The notes beneath the pieces are model-generated. The model was not told where the DNA came from. It worked only from the letters and a program-made list of their open reading frames with translations, and ran no database searches. From contig NZ_CAJLKP010000002.1 of assembly GCF_905207245.1 (NCBI RefSeq), forward strand, positions 62,001-126,000: 64,000 bases of DNA. Reading direction: 5' to 3'. The stretch is from an uncultured Bacteroides sp. GTDB taxonomy: Bacteria > Bacteroidota > Bacteroidia > Bacteroidales > Bacteroidaceae. Every line of letters begins with the position of its first letter. Within the stretch, counting starts at the first letter, position 1. The translations under genes were made by a program, and so were the position numbers. Below, in pieces: positions 27,601-35,996 of this stretch.

Positions 27601-27646
27601 TAATATCGAGCAAATGATTAATGAGAGATTGGAGAAACTGAAATAA
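24614..27646 (+). CDS. Large periplasmic tetratricopeptide-repeat protein
   Basis: 1010 aa. A signal peptide (MKNKLSRILCTALCCAPLLATAQ) is followed by TPR-type helical pairs along almost the whole length, with repeated motifs such as ALYMLGLSYYHCGVFSKAA, AYYNLAYIAFHQKDYSLAQ and NALYEKGRSYVQTNN. Repeats of this kind act as protein-binding scaffolds. There is no enzymatic domain. The next gene, 74 bp downstream and in the same direction, encodes an outer-membrane barrel, so this protein may be its periplasmic partner or assembly factor. That is inference from position. Confidence 0.85.
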   Translation: MKNKLSRILCTALCCAPLLATAQTSEKITSPQRLYQEGHSLFQQKAYAAAIPPLQAFVRQMDAEGKPLPAAGERMEAEYMLVCAAYELKDSKSIDKLQAYLEEYPDTPYANRIYALMASVYFFEGKYDEAMAMFNATRLDLLANEERDDMTYRLATCYLKTGNVKEAAIWFETLRSTSKKYAADCTYYISYIRYTQQRYDDALSGFLSLQDNAKYKALAPYYIAEIYLIKKNYDKAEIVAQNYLSAYPNNEYTAEMYRVLGDADYHFGKYHEAMQAFEKYLESNQEEAARRDALYMLGLSYYHCGVFSKAAATLGKVTTENDALSQNAYLHMGLSYLQMSDKNKARMAFEQAAASNADTQIKEQAAYNYALCIHETSYSAFGESVTVFEKFLNEFPSSQYVDKVSSYLVEVYMNTRSYEAALKSIERIAHPGAAILEAKQKILFHLGTQSFANAQFQEAIGYFNQSVALGQYNLQTKADAIYWRGESYYRLNRMQEAAANFSEYLNLTPDRNTETYALAYYNLAYIAFHQKDYSLAQNRFLKFTQLEKGENATALADAYNRIGDCYLHVRRFDEAKQYYAKAENMGTPAGDYSFYQLALVAGLQKDYDGKVALLNRLASKYPTSPYAVNALYEKGRSYVQTNNSRQAIATFKELLDKYPESPVSRKAAAEIGLLYYQNDEYDRAIDAYKHVVTQYPGSEEARLAMRDLKSIYVDANRVDEFAALAAQVPGEIRFDASEQDSLTYIAAEKVYMKGDIVPAKASFERYLQSFPNGAFSLNAHFYLCTIGKEQKDEAAVLEHAGKLLEYPDNPYSQEALIARAEILFNRKQFDQALADYKQLKAKATTAERRQLAATGMLRSAALMQDDVETIAATTDLLAEAKLAPELHNEALYFRAKAYLNQRADKKAMNDLQALAKDTRTLYGAEAKYLVAQQLYDAKEYAAAEKEILNFIEQSTPHAYWLARSFILLSDVYVAMDKKLDARQYLLSLQQNYQADDNIEQMINERLEKLK

Positions 27647-27660
27647 AAGGAATAAGGACA

Positions 27661-27716
27661 CAAGTTGACAAGAAACGAGGCCTTGTCAACTTGTCAACTA
27701 AAACCTCGTCAACTAT
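27661..27716. repeat. GTTGACAAG-type palindromic repeat, copy 2
   Basis: An exact 12-bp inverted repeat (CAAGTTGACAAG 27661-27672, CTTGTCAACTTG 27682-27693) with a 9-nt loop, then CTCGTCAACT. It fills the spacer between the TPR and barrel genes. A TTG-initiated frame through it (27691) would add ten residues before the barrel's signal peptide, so I reject that start. Confidence 0.8.
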
Positions 27717-27720
27717 AAAT

Positions 27721-29376
27721 ATGAAAAAGATTCAATATATATACGGAGCACTGGCACTCATAGCCTTCCCGACCTGGGTACAAGCTCAAACGCAAGCTAA
27801 AGATACTACCCTGAGCCGTACGGTTGTAGTAGAACAAGAATATAACCCGGACATCATGGATGCTTCCAAGGTGAATGTATTGCCCAAAGTGGCACCACCC
27901 ACTGTCAGCAAAAAGACAGTGGAATATGATGCCACCCTTGTACCGGCAGGAAACATTCCTGCAAGCACAATGCAGGCCTACACAGGAGCAGAAAGCCAGG
28001 ACAAAGCGCAACGCGGCTATGCCCGTCTGGGATATGGCAACTACGGTAACCTGGACGCCCGCGCCAATTATCTGTTCATACTGCCCAACAGTGACAAACT
28101 GAACCTGAATTTCCACATGAACGGTATGGATGGCAAACTGGATATGCCCGATTCCGATGAAAAATGGAGCGCACGTTACTATCGCACACGCGCCGGTATG
28201 GATTATGTACATGCTTTCCGAAAAGTAGATTTGAACGTAGCCGGAAACTTCGGGCTCAGCAATTTCAACTATATGCCCTACACTTCCAATAACAAACAGA
28301 AATTCCTGTCGGGCGATGTACATTTCGGAGTAAAATCAACCAGTGAAGAACTGCCTCTTCAGTTTCATGCCGAAACTAACCTGATGTTCTATGAACGCCA
28401 GCACGACTTCCAGTACGAGAATGCACAGGAAGCAATGGTACGGACCAAAGCCGGCGCAATGGGGACCATCTCCGGCGAACAATATGTGGGCGTAGAGCTG
28501 GCAATGGACAATGTGTTCTACAAGAATAATGAATTCGATGATTATACATCCGTAGAATTGAACCCCTATTACCTTTACCAGAACGATGACTGGAAAATCC
28601 GTCTCGGTGCCCACGTCGACTTCGCTTTCGGGTTTGGTAAGAAGTTCCGGGTAGCACCCGACGTAACGGCCCAATATATCTTCTCCGACAGCTACATACT
28701 CTATGCCCAGGCTACAGGCGGACGACGGACAAACGACTTCCGCAGACTGGAAATGATATCTCCATACAGCCAGACCGCAAGCCAATTGGATGCTACCTAC
28801 GAACAGTTGAATGCCGCCCTTGGTTTCAGGACAAGTCCTGTCACAGGTTTGTGGTTCAACCTTTATGGCGGATACCAGGACCTAAAGAATAACCTTGCCG
28901 CTATCGGAATCACCCCCATTGCTGATAACAGTTACAGTAGTTCATACCTCCTGCCGCTCCAAGCCAACATGCATAACATATATGCAGGCGCCGAAATCAG
29001 CTACAGCTATAAAGATATTATCTCCTTCTCCGTTTCAGGAGTTTATCGCGACTGGAAAACTGCAAAGATTGAAGACTACAACAGAGAGATATTACTGGCC
29101 TACATGCCTTCTTTCGAAGCGAAGTTTAACGTAGACATTCGCCCCATTCCTTCTGTTCTGGTTAACCTCGGTTATCAGCACGCTACCCGCGAAAAAGTGG
29201 AAGACCAGCGTGTAGACCCCATCGGAAACCTGTATCTCGGTGGTAGTTACGAAGTCTTCAAAGACATCTCCATCTACGTGCGTGCAAACAATTTATTGAA
29301 CAAAGACTATCAATATTATTGGGGATATCCCACAGAAGGCGTCAATTTCATGGGCGGAGTCAGTTTCCGTTTTTAA
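27721..29376 (+). CDS. Outer-membrane beta-barrel protein (TonB-receptor-like barrel without plug)
   Basis: 551 aa from ATG 27721, where a signal peptide begins (MKKIQYIYGALALIAFPTWVQAQ). A periplasmic segment follows (TVVVEQEYNPDIMDASKVNV), then alternating amphipathic strands typical of a barrel, ending in a C-terminal Phe (VSFRF) and a receptor-like NLLNKDYQYYWGYP motif. No TonB box or plug domain is visible and the length is short for a TonB-dependent receptor. Likely function is an outer-membrane channel or adaptor working with the upstream TPR protein. It is followed by topA with its own promoter. Confidence 0.8.
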   Translation: MKKIQYIYGALALIAFPTWVQAQTQAKDTTLSRTVVVEQEYNPDIMDASKVNVLPKVAPPTVSKKTVEYDATLVPAGNIPASTMQAYTGAESQDKAQRGYARLGYGNYGNLDARANYLFILPNSDKLNLNFHMNGMDGKLDMPDSDEKWSARYYRTRAGMDYVHAFRKVDLNVAGNFGLSNFNYMPYTSNNKQKFLSGDVHFGVKSTSEELPLQFHAETNLMFYERQHDFQYENAQEAMVRTKAGAMGTISGEQYVGVELAMDNVFYKNNEFDDYTSVELNPYYLYQNDDWKIRLGAHVDFAFGFGKKFRVAPDVTAQYIFSDSYILYAQATGGRRTNDFRRLEMISPYSQTASQLDATYEQLNAALGFRTSPVTGLWFNLYGGYQDLKNNLAAIGITPIADNSYSSSYLLPLQANMHNIYAGAEISYSYKDIISFSVSGVYRDWKTAKIEDYNREILLAYMPSFEAKFNVDIRPIPSVLVNLGYQHATREKVEDQRVDPIGNLYLGGSYEVFKDISIYVRANNLLNKDYQYYWGYPTEGVNFMGGVSFRF

Positions 29377-29458
29377 CAAACAGCATGGCAAAAAGTCATT
29401 TTTGCTAAAAAAGAATATATTCTCCACATATTATAAGGTGGAAACAATTGTTTTTTTC

Positions 29459-29466
29459 TACTTTTG
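29459..29466 (+). promoter_or_regulatory. -7 box for topA
   Basis: TACTTTTG fits TAnnTTTG, 42 bp before the topA ATG at 29509. A TTG start at 29464 would lie inside this box and is not credible. Confidence 0.55.
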
Positions 29467-29508
29467 CGGGCGAATTCAGTGGCAGGAGCCACTATAAAAC
29501 AGAAATTT

Positions 29509-31866
29509 ATGCCAAAAAACCTTGTCATTGTCGAGTCACCGGCAAAAGCAAAAACAATTGAGAAGTTCCTGGGAAAAGATTATAAAGTCCTTTCCAGCTA
29601 CGGTCATATACGCGATTTGAAGAAAAAAGAATTCAGTATTGATGTCGAAAAGAACTTTGAACCGGATTACGAAATTCCGGAAGATAAAAAAGCGCTGGTA
29701 AAGACATTGAAATCTGAAGCGAAAGAGGCTGACACCATTTGGTTGGCTTCCGATGAGGACCGCGAGGGAGAAGCCATTGCGTGGCACTTGTATGAAGTAC
29801 TAAAGTTGGAGCCGGAAAACACCAAACGTATTGTATTCCATGAAATTACCAAAACCGCTATCCTGAAAGCCATCGAGCAACCGCGAAACATTGACATCAA
29901 CCTCGTCAATGCCCAGCAGGCACGACGCATCCTTGACCGTATCGTAGGTTTCGAGTTATCACCCGTATTATGGAAGAAGGTAAAACCTGCACTCTCCGCC
30001 GGACGCGTGCAGTCGGTTGCCGTACGCCTCATCGTAGAGCGCGAACGTGAAATACATGCTTTCCAAAGTGAAGCCTCCTACAAGGTAACTGCCATTTTCC
30101 TCGTTCCCGATGCTGATGGCAAACTGGTAGAAATGAAAGCGGAACTCGCACGCCGCCTCAAGACCAAAGCGGAAGCCCAAAAGTTACTGGAAAGTTGCCA
30201 ATCGGCCATATTTACCATTGAAGATATTACGACGCGCCCGGTAAAGAAAAGTCCGGCTGCACCGTTCACCACCTCTACCCTGCAACAAGAAGCTGCGCGC
30301 AAGCTCGGTTTCACCGTAGCGCAAACCATGATGGTAGCCCAGCGCTTGTATGAGTCAGGACGCATCACTTACATGCGTACCGACTCCGTGAACTTATCAG
30401 AATACGCCATCAACGGTAGCAAAGAAGCTATTGCCAGCATGATGGGTGATAAATATGTGCACTCGCGCCACTTCAGCACCAAAACCAAGGGAGCACAGGA
30501 AGCACATGAGGCCATCCGCCCCACTTACATGGAGAATGCACAGATAGAAGGCAGCGCACAAGAAAAGAAACTGTACGACCTGATATGGAAGCGTACCATC
30601 GCCTCTCAGATGGCAGATGCCGAACTGGAAAAAACCACTGCAACCATCAGTATAAGCAATGCCCCCGAAACCTTCAATGCTTCCGGAGAAGTTGTGAAAT
30701 TCGATGGTTTCCTGCGCGTATACAGAGAGTCTTATGACGACGATGTAGAGCAGGAAGATGAGAGCCATCTGCTGCCACCGCTAAAGAAAGGTCAGAAGTT
30801 GGAGTACCAGAATATTACTGCTACCGAACGCTTCACACAACATCCGTCCCGCTATACAGAAGCAAGCCTGGTGCGTAAATTGGAAGAACTGGGTATTGGC
30901 CGTCCTTCTACCTATGCGCCGACAATTTCTACCATTCAGCAACGTGAGTATGTGGAAAAAGGGGACAAGACCGGTATGGAACGTTCCTATAATGTAATCA
31001 CGCTGAAAAAAGATAAGATTACGGATGCTGTCCGCACTGAAATCACCGGAGCTGAAAAAGCGAAACTACTGCCTACGGATACGGGTACGGTTGTGACCGA
31101 CTTCCTGATACAGTACTTCCCCAGCATCATGGATTATAACTTCACGGCAAGTGTAGAAAAGCAGTTCGACGAAATCGCTGAAGGTGATACGAAGTGGACG
31201 ACTATCATGAAGACGTTCTATAAAACGTTCCATCCATCCGTAGAAAGTACTCTCGCTGCCAAGAATGCACACAAGACCGGAGAACGTTCATTGGGGAATG
31301 ACCCCGTCAGCGGCAAGCCTGTTTCGGTGAAGATCGGACGTTTTGGTCCTGTGGTACAGATAGGAAGTGCTGAAGACGAAGAAAAGCCCCGTTTCTCTCC
31401 TTTAAAGAAGGGCCAATCTATTGAAACTATTTCTTTAGAAGAGGCTATGGAGCTGTTCAAACTCCCCCGTACACTTGGCGAGCACGAAGGCAAAACCGTT
31501 ACGGTCAATGCAGGACGCTTCGGTCCGTATATTTATTACGGTGGAACCTATACTTCACTCCCCAAAGGTGCAGACCCGATGGAGATAGAACTGGACGAAG
31601 CCTTGGAACTGATAAAAGAGAAAGCGGAAGCGGAAGCCAAAAAGCATCTCAAAAAATTCGAAGAAGAGCCGGAACTGGAAATCATGAACGGAAGATACGG
31701 TCCTTACATTGCTTATAAGGGTAGCAACTATAAGATTCCTAAGGATATTGTTCCGGAAGACTTGAGTCTGGACGCTTGCATGGAAATCATAAAATTGCAA
31801 AGCGAAAAAGCCGCATCAGCTCCTGCGAAAGCAAAACGAGGAAAATACGCTAAGAAGAAAGCATAA
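29509..31866 (+). CDS. topA: DNA topoisomerase I (type IA)
   Basis: 785 aa. It relaxes negatively supercoiled DNA by single-strand passage. ATG 29509 (MPKNLVIVESPAKAKTIEKF) starts right at the TOPRIM domain, whose acidic motif is WLASDEDREGEAIAWHL. The active-site tyrosine is in GRITYMRTDSVN (Tyr288). The C-terminus carries three topoisomerase C-terminal repeats in place of zinc fingers (GRFGPVVQIG, GRFGPYIYYGG, GRYGPYIAYKG) and ends in a Lys/Ala-rich basic tail (AKAKRGKYAKKKA). It is monocistronic and faces argS, with a shared terminator between them. Confidence 0.97.
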   Translation: MPKNLVIVESPAKAKTIEKFLGKDYKVLSSYGHIRDLKKKEFSIDVEKNFEPDYEIPEDKKALVKTLKSEAKEADTIWLASDEDREGEAIAWHLYEVLKLEPENTKRIVFHEITKTAILKAIEQPRNIDINLVNAQQARRILDRIVGFELSPVLWKKVKPALSAGRVQSVAVRLIVEREREIHAFQSEASYKVTAIFLVPDADGKLVEMKAELARRLKTKAEAQKLLESCQSAIFTIEDITTRPVKKSPAAPFTTSTLQQEAARKLGFTVAQTMMVAQRLYESGRITYMRTDSVNLSEYAINGSKEAIASMMGDKYVHSRHFSTKTKGAQEAHEAIRPTYMENAQIEGSAQEKKLYDLIWKRTIASQMADAELEKTTATISISNAPETFNASGEVVKFDGFLRVYRESYDDDVEQEDESHLLPPLKKGQKLEYQNITATERFTQHPSRYTEASLVRKLEELGIGRPSTYAPTISTIQQREYVEKGDKTGMERSYNVITLKKDKITDAVRTEITGAEKAKLLPTDTGTVVTDFLIQYFPSIMDYNFTASVEKQFDEIAEGDTKWTTIMKTFYKTFHPSVESTLAAKNAHKTGERSLGNDPVSGKPVSVKIGRFGPVVQIGSAEDEEKPRFSPLKKGQSIETISLEEAMELFKLPRTLGEHEGKTVTVNAGRFGPYIYYGGTYTSLPKGADPMEIELDEALELIKEKAEAEAKKHLKKFEEEPELEIMNGRYGPYIAYKGSNYKIPKDIVPEDLSLDACMEIIKLQSEKAASAPAKAKRGKYAKKKA

Positions 31867-31884
31867 GAATAACCTCTTATATAT

Positions 31885-31933
31885 AAAGAATCAGCCCCGG
31901 AATGAAGATTTTTCATTCCGGGGCTGATTCTTT
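31885..31933. terminator. Bidirectional terminator between topA and argS
   Basis: A 21-bp perfect stem (31885-31905 with 31913-31933) with a 7-nt loop. T residues flank it on both strands, fitting its position between convergent genes. Confidence 0.92.
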
Positions 31934-31945
31934 TATAGTACACTC

Positions 31946-33739
31946 TTACATTCTGTCTGGCACTTCAATGCCCAGCAATCCCATGCCAAGACGAACCACT
32001 TTCGCTACATTCTCCGACAAAGCAAGACGGAATACTTTCACTGCCTCATTCTCTTCACGCAGGATGCTGAAATCATGGTAGAACTGGTTATATTCCTTCA
32101 CCAAGTCATACGTATAGTTGGCAATAATAGACGGACTGTAATCCGTGCCAGCCTGCTTCACAATAGCGGCGAAATCAGCCACCATCTGGATAAGACCTTC
32201 TTCCTTTTCGCTCAACTCGATGCCTACAGGTATTTCAGCCGGAATAACAATACCTGCTTCCGCCGCCTTACGCAACACAGATTGAATACGTGCATACGTA
32301 TATTGGATGAACGGGCCTGTATTACCATTAAAGTCAATGGATTCCTTCGGATTGAATGTCATATTCTTACGGGCGTCCACTTTAAGAATGAAGTACTTCA
32401 AGGCACCCAATCCCACAATACGGGCGATATTGTCAGCTTCTTCCTGAGTCAACCCGTCCAGTTTGCCTAACTCGTTAGAAGTTTCTTTGGCTGTGTTCAC
32501 CATTTCTTCCACCAAATCATCAGCATCTACTACCGTACCTTCACGACTTTTCATCTTGCCTTCGGGTAATTCTACCATGCCATAAGAGAAGTGAACAAGG
32601 CTCTTTCCCCATTCAAAGCCCAACTTGTCAAGCAAGATAGAGAGTACCTGAAAATGATAATTCTGTTCATTGCCCACCACATAAATCATTTTGTCAATAG
32701 GATAATCAGCAAAACGAAGTTTAGCAGTGCCAATGTCCTGAGTCATATAAACAGAAGTACCGTCAGCACGAAGCAATAATTTATGGTCCAAACCATCAGC
32801 AGTCAGGTCAGCCCATACAGAGCCATCTTCTTTTTTATAGAAAAATCCCTTTTCAAGACCTTCCATTACTTTTTCCTTACCTTCAAGATAAGTATTTGAC
32901 TCGTAATATATCTTATCAAAGCTAACTCCCATCTTACGATAAGTTTCATCAAAACCTTCGTATACCCAGTTGTTCATCTTCGCCCAAAGTGCACGTACTT
33001 CCGAATCTCCGGCTTCCCATTTCACCAACATTTCGCGGGCTTCATTCATCAAAGGAGAAGCTGCTTCAGCTTCTTCTTTTGTCATACCTTTTTCCATAAG
33101 TTCGGCAACCTCGGCTTTGTAGTGTTTATCGAAAGCCACATAATAATCACCTACCAGATGATCGCCTTTCTTACCGGATGATTCCGGCGTTTCGCCGTTG
33201 CCATATTTCAGCCAAGCCAACATGGACTTGCAGATATGAATACCACGGTCGTTCACGATATTCGTCTTCACCACCTTGTTGCCATTCGCCATCACAATGT
33301 TGGCCAAAGCATTACCCAGCAGATTATTACGCACGTGTCCCAAATGGAGCGGTTTATTGGTGTTAGGTGAAGAATATTCAATCATAACCAGCGGAGAATT
33401 ATCCGTGGCAGCAATGATACCGTACTCTTTATCAGCATGGATACTGTTCAACAATTCAATCCAGGCGGAAGAAGCAATAGTCAGGTTCAGGAAACCCTTG
33501 ATAACATTGAATGCAGCTACCGAAGGCTCATTGGCTTTCAAGTATTCGCCAATCTCTTGTGCGGTCTGCTCCGGTCCCTTCTTCGACATGCGCAGGAAAG
33601 GAAAAACTACCAGCGTGAGGTGTCCCTCAAATTCTTTTTTGGTTTTTTGCAGTTGTACCTGTGCAGCAGGCACATCCTGTCCGTACAGTACTTTCAGTCC
33701 GTTGATGACGGACACTACCAGTTTATCTTCTATATTCAT
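31946..33739 (-). CDS. argS: Arginyl-tRNA synthetase
   Basis: 597 aa, class Ia. It charges tRNA-Arg using ATP. The N-terminal ArgRS additional domain is followed by the HIGH-type motif in SSPNTNKPLHLGHVRNNLLG. The KMSKS equivalent is GKMKSREGTVVDADD. The C-terminal DALR anticodon-binding domain includes FIQYTYARIQSVLRKA and ends ...GIEVPDRM. A minus-strand TATCTTTG -7 box (33770-33763) lies 24 bp before the start. Confidence 0.97.
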   Translation of the reverse strand: MNIEDKLVVSVINGLKVLYGQDVPAAQVQLQKTKKEFEGHLTLVVFPFLRMSKKGPEQTAQEIGEYLKANEPSVAAFNVIKGFLNLTIASSAWIELLNSIHADKEYGIIAATDNSPLVMIEYSSPNTNKPLHLGHVRNNLLGNALANIVMANGNKVVKTNIVNDRGIHICKSMLAWLKYGNGETPESSGKKGDHLVGDYYVAFDKHYKAEVAELMEKGMTKEEAEAASPLMNEAREMLVKWEAGDSEVRALWAKMNNWVYEGFDETYRKMGVSFDKIYYESNTYLEGKEKVMEGLEKGFFYKKEDGSVWADLTADGLDHKLLLRADGTSVYMTQDIGTAKLRFADYPIDKMIYVVGNEQNYHFQVLSILLDKLGFEWGKSLVHFSYGMVELPEGKMKSREGTVVDADDLVEEMVNTAKETSNELGKLDGLTQEEADNIARIVGLGALKYFILKVDARKNMTFNPKESIDFNGNTGPFIQYTYARIQSVLRKAAEAGIVIPAEIPVGIELSEKEEGLIQMVADFAAIVKQAGTDYSPSIIANYTYDLVKEYNQFYHDFSILREENEAVKVFRLALSENVAKVVRLGMGLLGIEVPDRM

Positions 33740-33812
33740 GATTTAAAAGTATTTTCAGGCCGCAAAGATACTATATTTTGGCGAATTACGCGCTGCATCC
33801 GTTACGGATAAT

Positions 33813-33840
33813 AAAAAAGGAGACACATGACGCATCTCCT
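33813..33840 (-). terminator. Terminator after the HU gene
   Basis: A 6-bp stem (33818-33823 with 33835-33840) and an 11-nt loop, followed on the minus strand by a T-run (A813-818 on plus). It is short but in the right place. Confidence 0.6.
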
Positions 33841-33867
33841 CTTCCACATTTTACTTATTACTATTCT

Positions 33868-34140
33868 TTATTCAATAGCCGCAGTCAATTCCATACCAGG
33901 TCTAAATTTAGCAACCTTCTTTGCCGGAATCGTGATTTTTGCTTTCGTAGAAGGATTAATGCCTGTACGCTCAGCTCTTTCGGATACGGCAAATGTACCG
34001 AAACCAACCAATGACACTTTGTCACCAGCCTTTAGAGCTTTCGTAATTGATGCCATGAAAGCATCCAATGCTTTCTTTGAATCCGCCTTCGTCAAACCGG
34101 ACTCCGCTGCCATAGCGCTGATAAGTTCTGACTTGTTCAT
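33868..34140 (-). CDS. HU-family DNA-binding protein
   Basis: 90 aa, the standard length. It begins MNKSELISAMAAESGLTKAD and contains the helical dimer region, SLVGFGTFAVSERAERTGIN and the beta-arm motif with conserved Gly and Pro (ITIPAKKVAKFRPG). HU bends and compacts DNA in the nucleoid. Monocistronic, preceded by a 290-bp A/T-rich spacer shared with the divergent rhomboid gene, and ended by a short hairpin. Confidence 0.95.
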   Translation of the reverse strand: MNKSELISAMAAESGLTKADSKKALDAFMASITKALKAGDKVSLVGFGTFAVSERAERTGINPSTKAKITIPAKKVAKFRPGMELTAAIE

Positions 34141-34375
34141 AATTCTAAAATTTAATAATTAATATGTTACACAAAAGATATCTGCAATAGTTGTTCACAA
34201 ACCTCTACAAAAATAGAGCAATATTTCTGAATATCAAATAAAAACATTAAAAAAAGATTGGATTTTGGCGAAAAAAAAAGAATAGAAAGCCGTTTTTCTG
34301 TTATAGAACAGAATTTATTCGTATTTTTGCCGGATAAAGCGAAAACAGGCTGCAACTTGACACAATTAAGCGAGC

Positions 34376-34406
34376 TTGTTTCTGCTTTCGGTTTGCACTA
34401 TTTTTG
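34376..34406 (+). promoter_or_regulatory. Promoter of the rhomboid operon
   Basis: TATTTTTG at 34399-34406 is a full TAnnTTTG match. TTG at 34376-34378, 20 bp upstream, is a partial -33 box. Transcription would start about 20 bp before the ATG at 34433. Confidence 0.5.
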
Positions 34407-34432
34407 TGACTTATTGATTGAAATTGAAAATT

Positions 34433-35116
34433 ATGAATGCCATACCAACAGTTACTAAGAACCTATTAATCATCAATGTACTGGTCTTTCTTGCGACCAT
34501 TGTTGCTAAAAGTTACGGTATAGATTTAGACCGCTATTTAGCACTTCATTTCTTTCTTGCCGGCGATTTCAATGTAGCCCAACTTATTACATACATGTTT
34601 ATGCATGGAGGTTTTACACATCTCTTCTTCAATATGTTTGCCTTATGGATGTTTGGCCGTATCTTAGAACAAGTGTGGGGGCCGAAACGTTTTCTGTTCT
34701 ACTACCTGTTATGTGGTATCGGTGCAGGCTTTATCCAGGAAATTGTGCAATACATACATTACGAAATGGTACTCTCCGCATATGACAGCGTCAATACGGG
34801 CTACTCCGTCATTCCAATGAAAGAGTATCTCAACATGATGACTACCGTAGGAGCTTCGGGAGCCGTATATGCCATCCTGTTAGGTTTTGGAATGCTGTTC
34901 CCTAACCAGCCGTTGTTCATCTTCCCGTTGCCGTTCCCGATTAAGGCCAAGTATTTCGTAATCGGATACGCACTGATTGAGCTGTATGCAGGCTTTGCCA
35001 ATAATCCGGGCGATAACGTAGCACATTTTGCACACTTGGGTGGTATGATATTTGGTTTTATACTGATAATGTACTGGAGAAAAAAAGATAGAGGAAATGG
35101 GTACTATTATAACTGA
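34433..35116 (+). CDS. Rhomboid-family intramembrane serine protease 1
   Basis: 227 aa with six predicted membrane segments. ATG 34433 (MNAIPTVTKNLLIINVLVFL) is preferred to TTG 34418. The rhomboid HxxxN-like element is FTHLFFNMFALWMFG, the catalytic serine is Ser142 in GASGAVYA, and the catalytic histidine is His201 in HFAHLGG. It cleaves within or next to membrane helices; substrates are unknown. It overlaps the next rhomboid gene by 20 bp and starts a three-gene operon with it and an EEP-family protein. Confidence 0.93.
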   Translation: MNAIPTVTKNLLIINVLVFLATIVAKSYGIDLDRYLALHFFLAGDFNVAQLITYMFMHGGFTHLFFNMFALWMFGRILEQVWGPKRFLFYYLLCGIGAGFIQEIVQYIHYEMVLSAYDSVNTGYSVIPMKEYLNMMTTVGASGAVYAILLGFGMLFPNQPLFIFPLPFPIKAKYFVIGYALIELYAGFANNPGDNVAHFAHLGGMIFGFILIMYWRKKDRGNGYYYN

Positions 35117-35987
35117 CCTTAAAGAAGCTTTTCGCAGGGGAAATATTTATATCCAACTGATTTATATCAACGTAGGCGTCTTTGTCGTTACTACGCTGAC
35201 AGAGGTTATCCTGCAATTATTCAACCGTAGCCTTGGCGGCGTGTTCGAATGGCTGGAACTACCGGCTTCACTGACGCAGTTCATCATACAGCCGTGGTCA
35301 CTGTTCACATACATGTTTATGCATGCAGGATTTCTGCATATCCTGTTCAACATGCTATGGTTGTATTGGTTCGGGGCACTGTTTCTCATGTTCTTCTCAG
35401 CCAAGCACCTGCGGGGAGTATACATATTGGGAGGTATTTGCGGTGGATTGTTATATATGGCAGCATACAATATTTTCCCGTATTTCCGTCCGATGGTTGA
35501 CTACTCATTCATGTTGGGCGCATCTGCTTCCGTACTCGCAATTGTAGCTGCTACCGCTTATCGTGAGCCCAACTATCCGATACGGTTATTCCTTTTCGGC
35601 ACAATACGGCTGAAGTATCTGGCTCTTATCGTTATCGGCACAGATTTACTGTTCATCACATCCAGCAATGCAGGTGGACATATTGCGCACTTGGGTGGCG
35701 CATTGGCAGGAGTCTGGTTTGCCGCCGGAATAAGTAAAGGCAGAGATATAACTACCTGGATTAATAAAATCCTGGATGCCATCGTTTCGTTGTTCAGCTT
35801 TAAGCCTCGCAAGCCGAAAATGAAAGTACACTACGGCAATAGCCGCCAAAAAGACTATGACTATAATGCCCGCAAGAAAGCACAATCCGAAGAGATAGAC
35901 CGTATCCTTGACAAACTGAAAAAGTCGGGATATGAAAGCCTGACTACGGAAGAAAAGAAAAGCTTGTTCGATGCGAGCAAACGATAG
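35097..35987 (+). CDS. Rhomboid-family protease 2 with cytoplasmic C-terminal extension
   Basis: 296 aa. Six membrane segments, with FLHILFNMLWLYWFG in the L1/TM2 region, Ser143 in GASASVLA and His198 in HIAHLGGAL. The GxSx motif is GASAS rather than GASGA, which is tolerated in the family. After the membrane domain, about 90 basic residues follow (FKPRKPKMKVHYGNSRQKDY), ending in a small helical motif (EEIDRILDKLKKSGYESLT) seen in many Bacteroidota rhomboids. It overlaps the upstream rhomboid by 20 bp and ends 9 bp before the next gene, indicating tight co-expression. Confidence 0.92.
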   Translation: MGTIITDLKEAFRRGNIYIQLIYINVGVFVVTTLTEVILQLFNRSLGGVFEWLELPASLTQFIIQPWSLFTYMFMHAGFLHILFNMLWLYWFGALFLMFFSAKHLRGVYILGGICGGLLYMAAYNIFPYFRPMVDYSFMLGASASVLAIVAATAYREPNYPIRLFLFGTIRLKYLALIVIGTDLLFITSSNAGGHIAHLGGALAGVWFAAGISKGRDITTWINKILDAIVSLFSFKPRKPKMKVHYGNSRQKDYDYNARKKAQSEEIDRILDKLKKSGYESLTTEEKKSLFDASKR

Positions 35988-35996
35988 TACAAGAAA

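Noticed and set aside
27691..27720. TTG start adding ten residues to the barrel protein
   Set aside because: The extension is encoded by the intergenic palindromic repeat and would bury the signal peptide.
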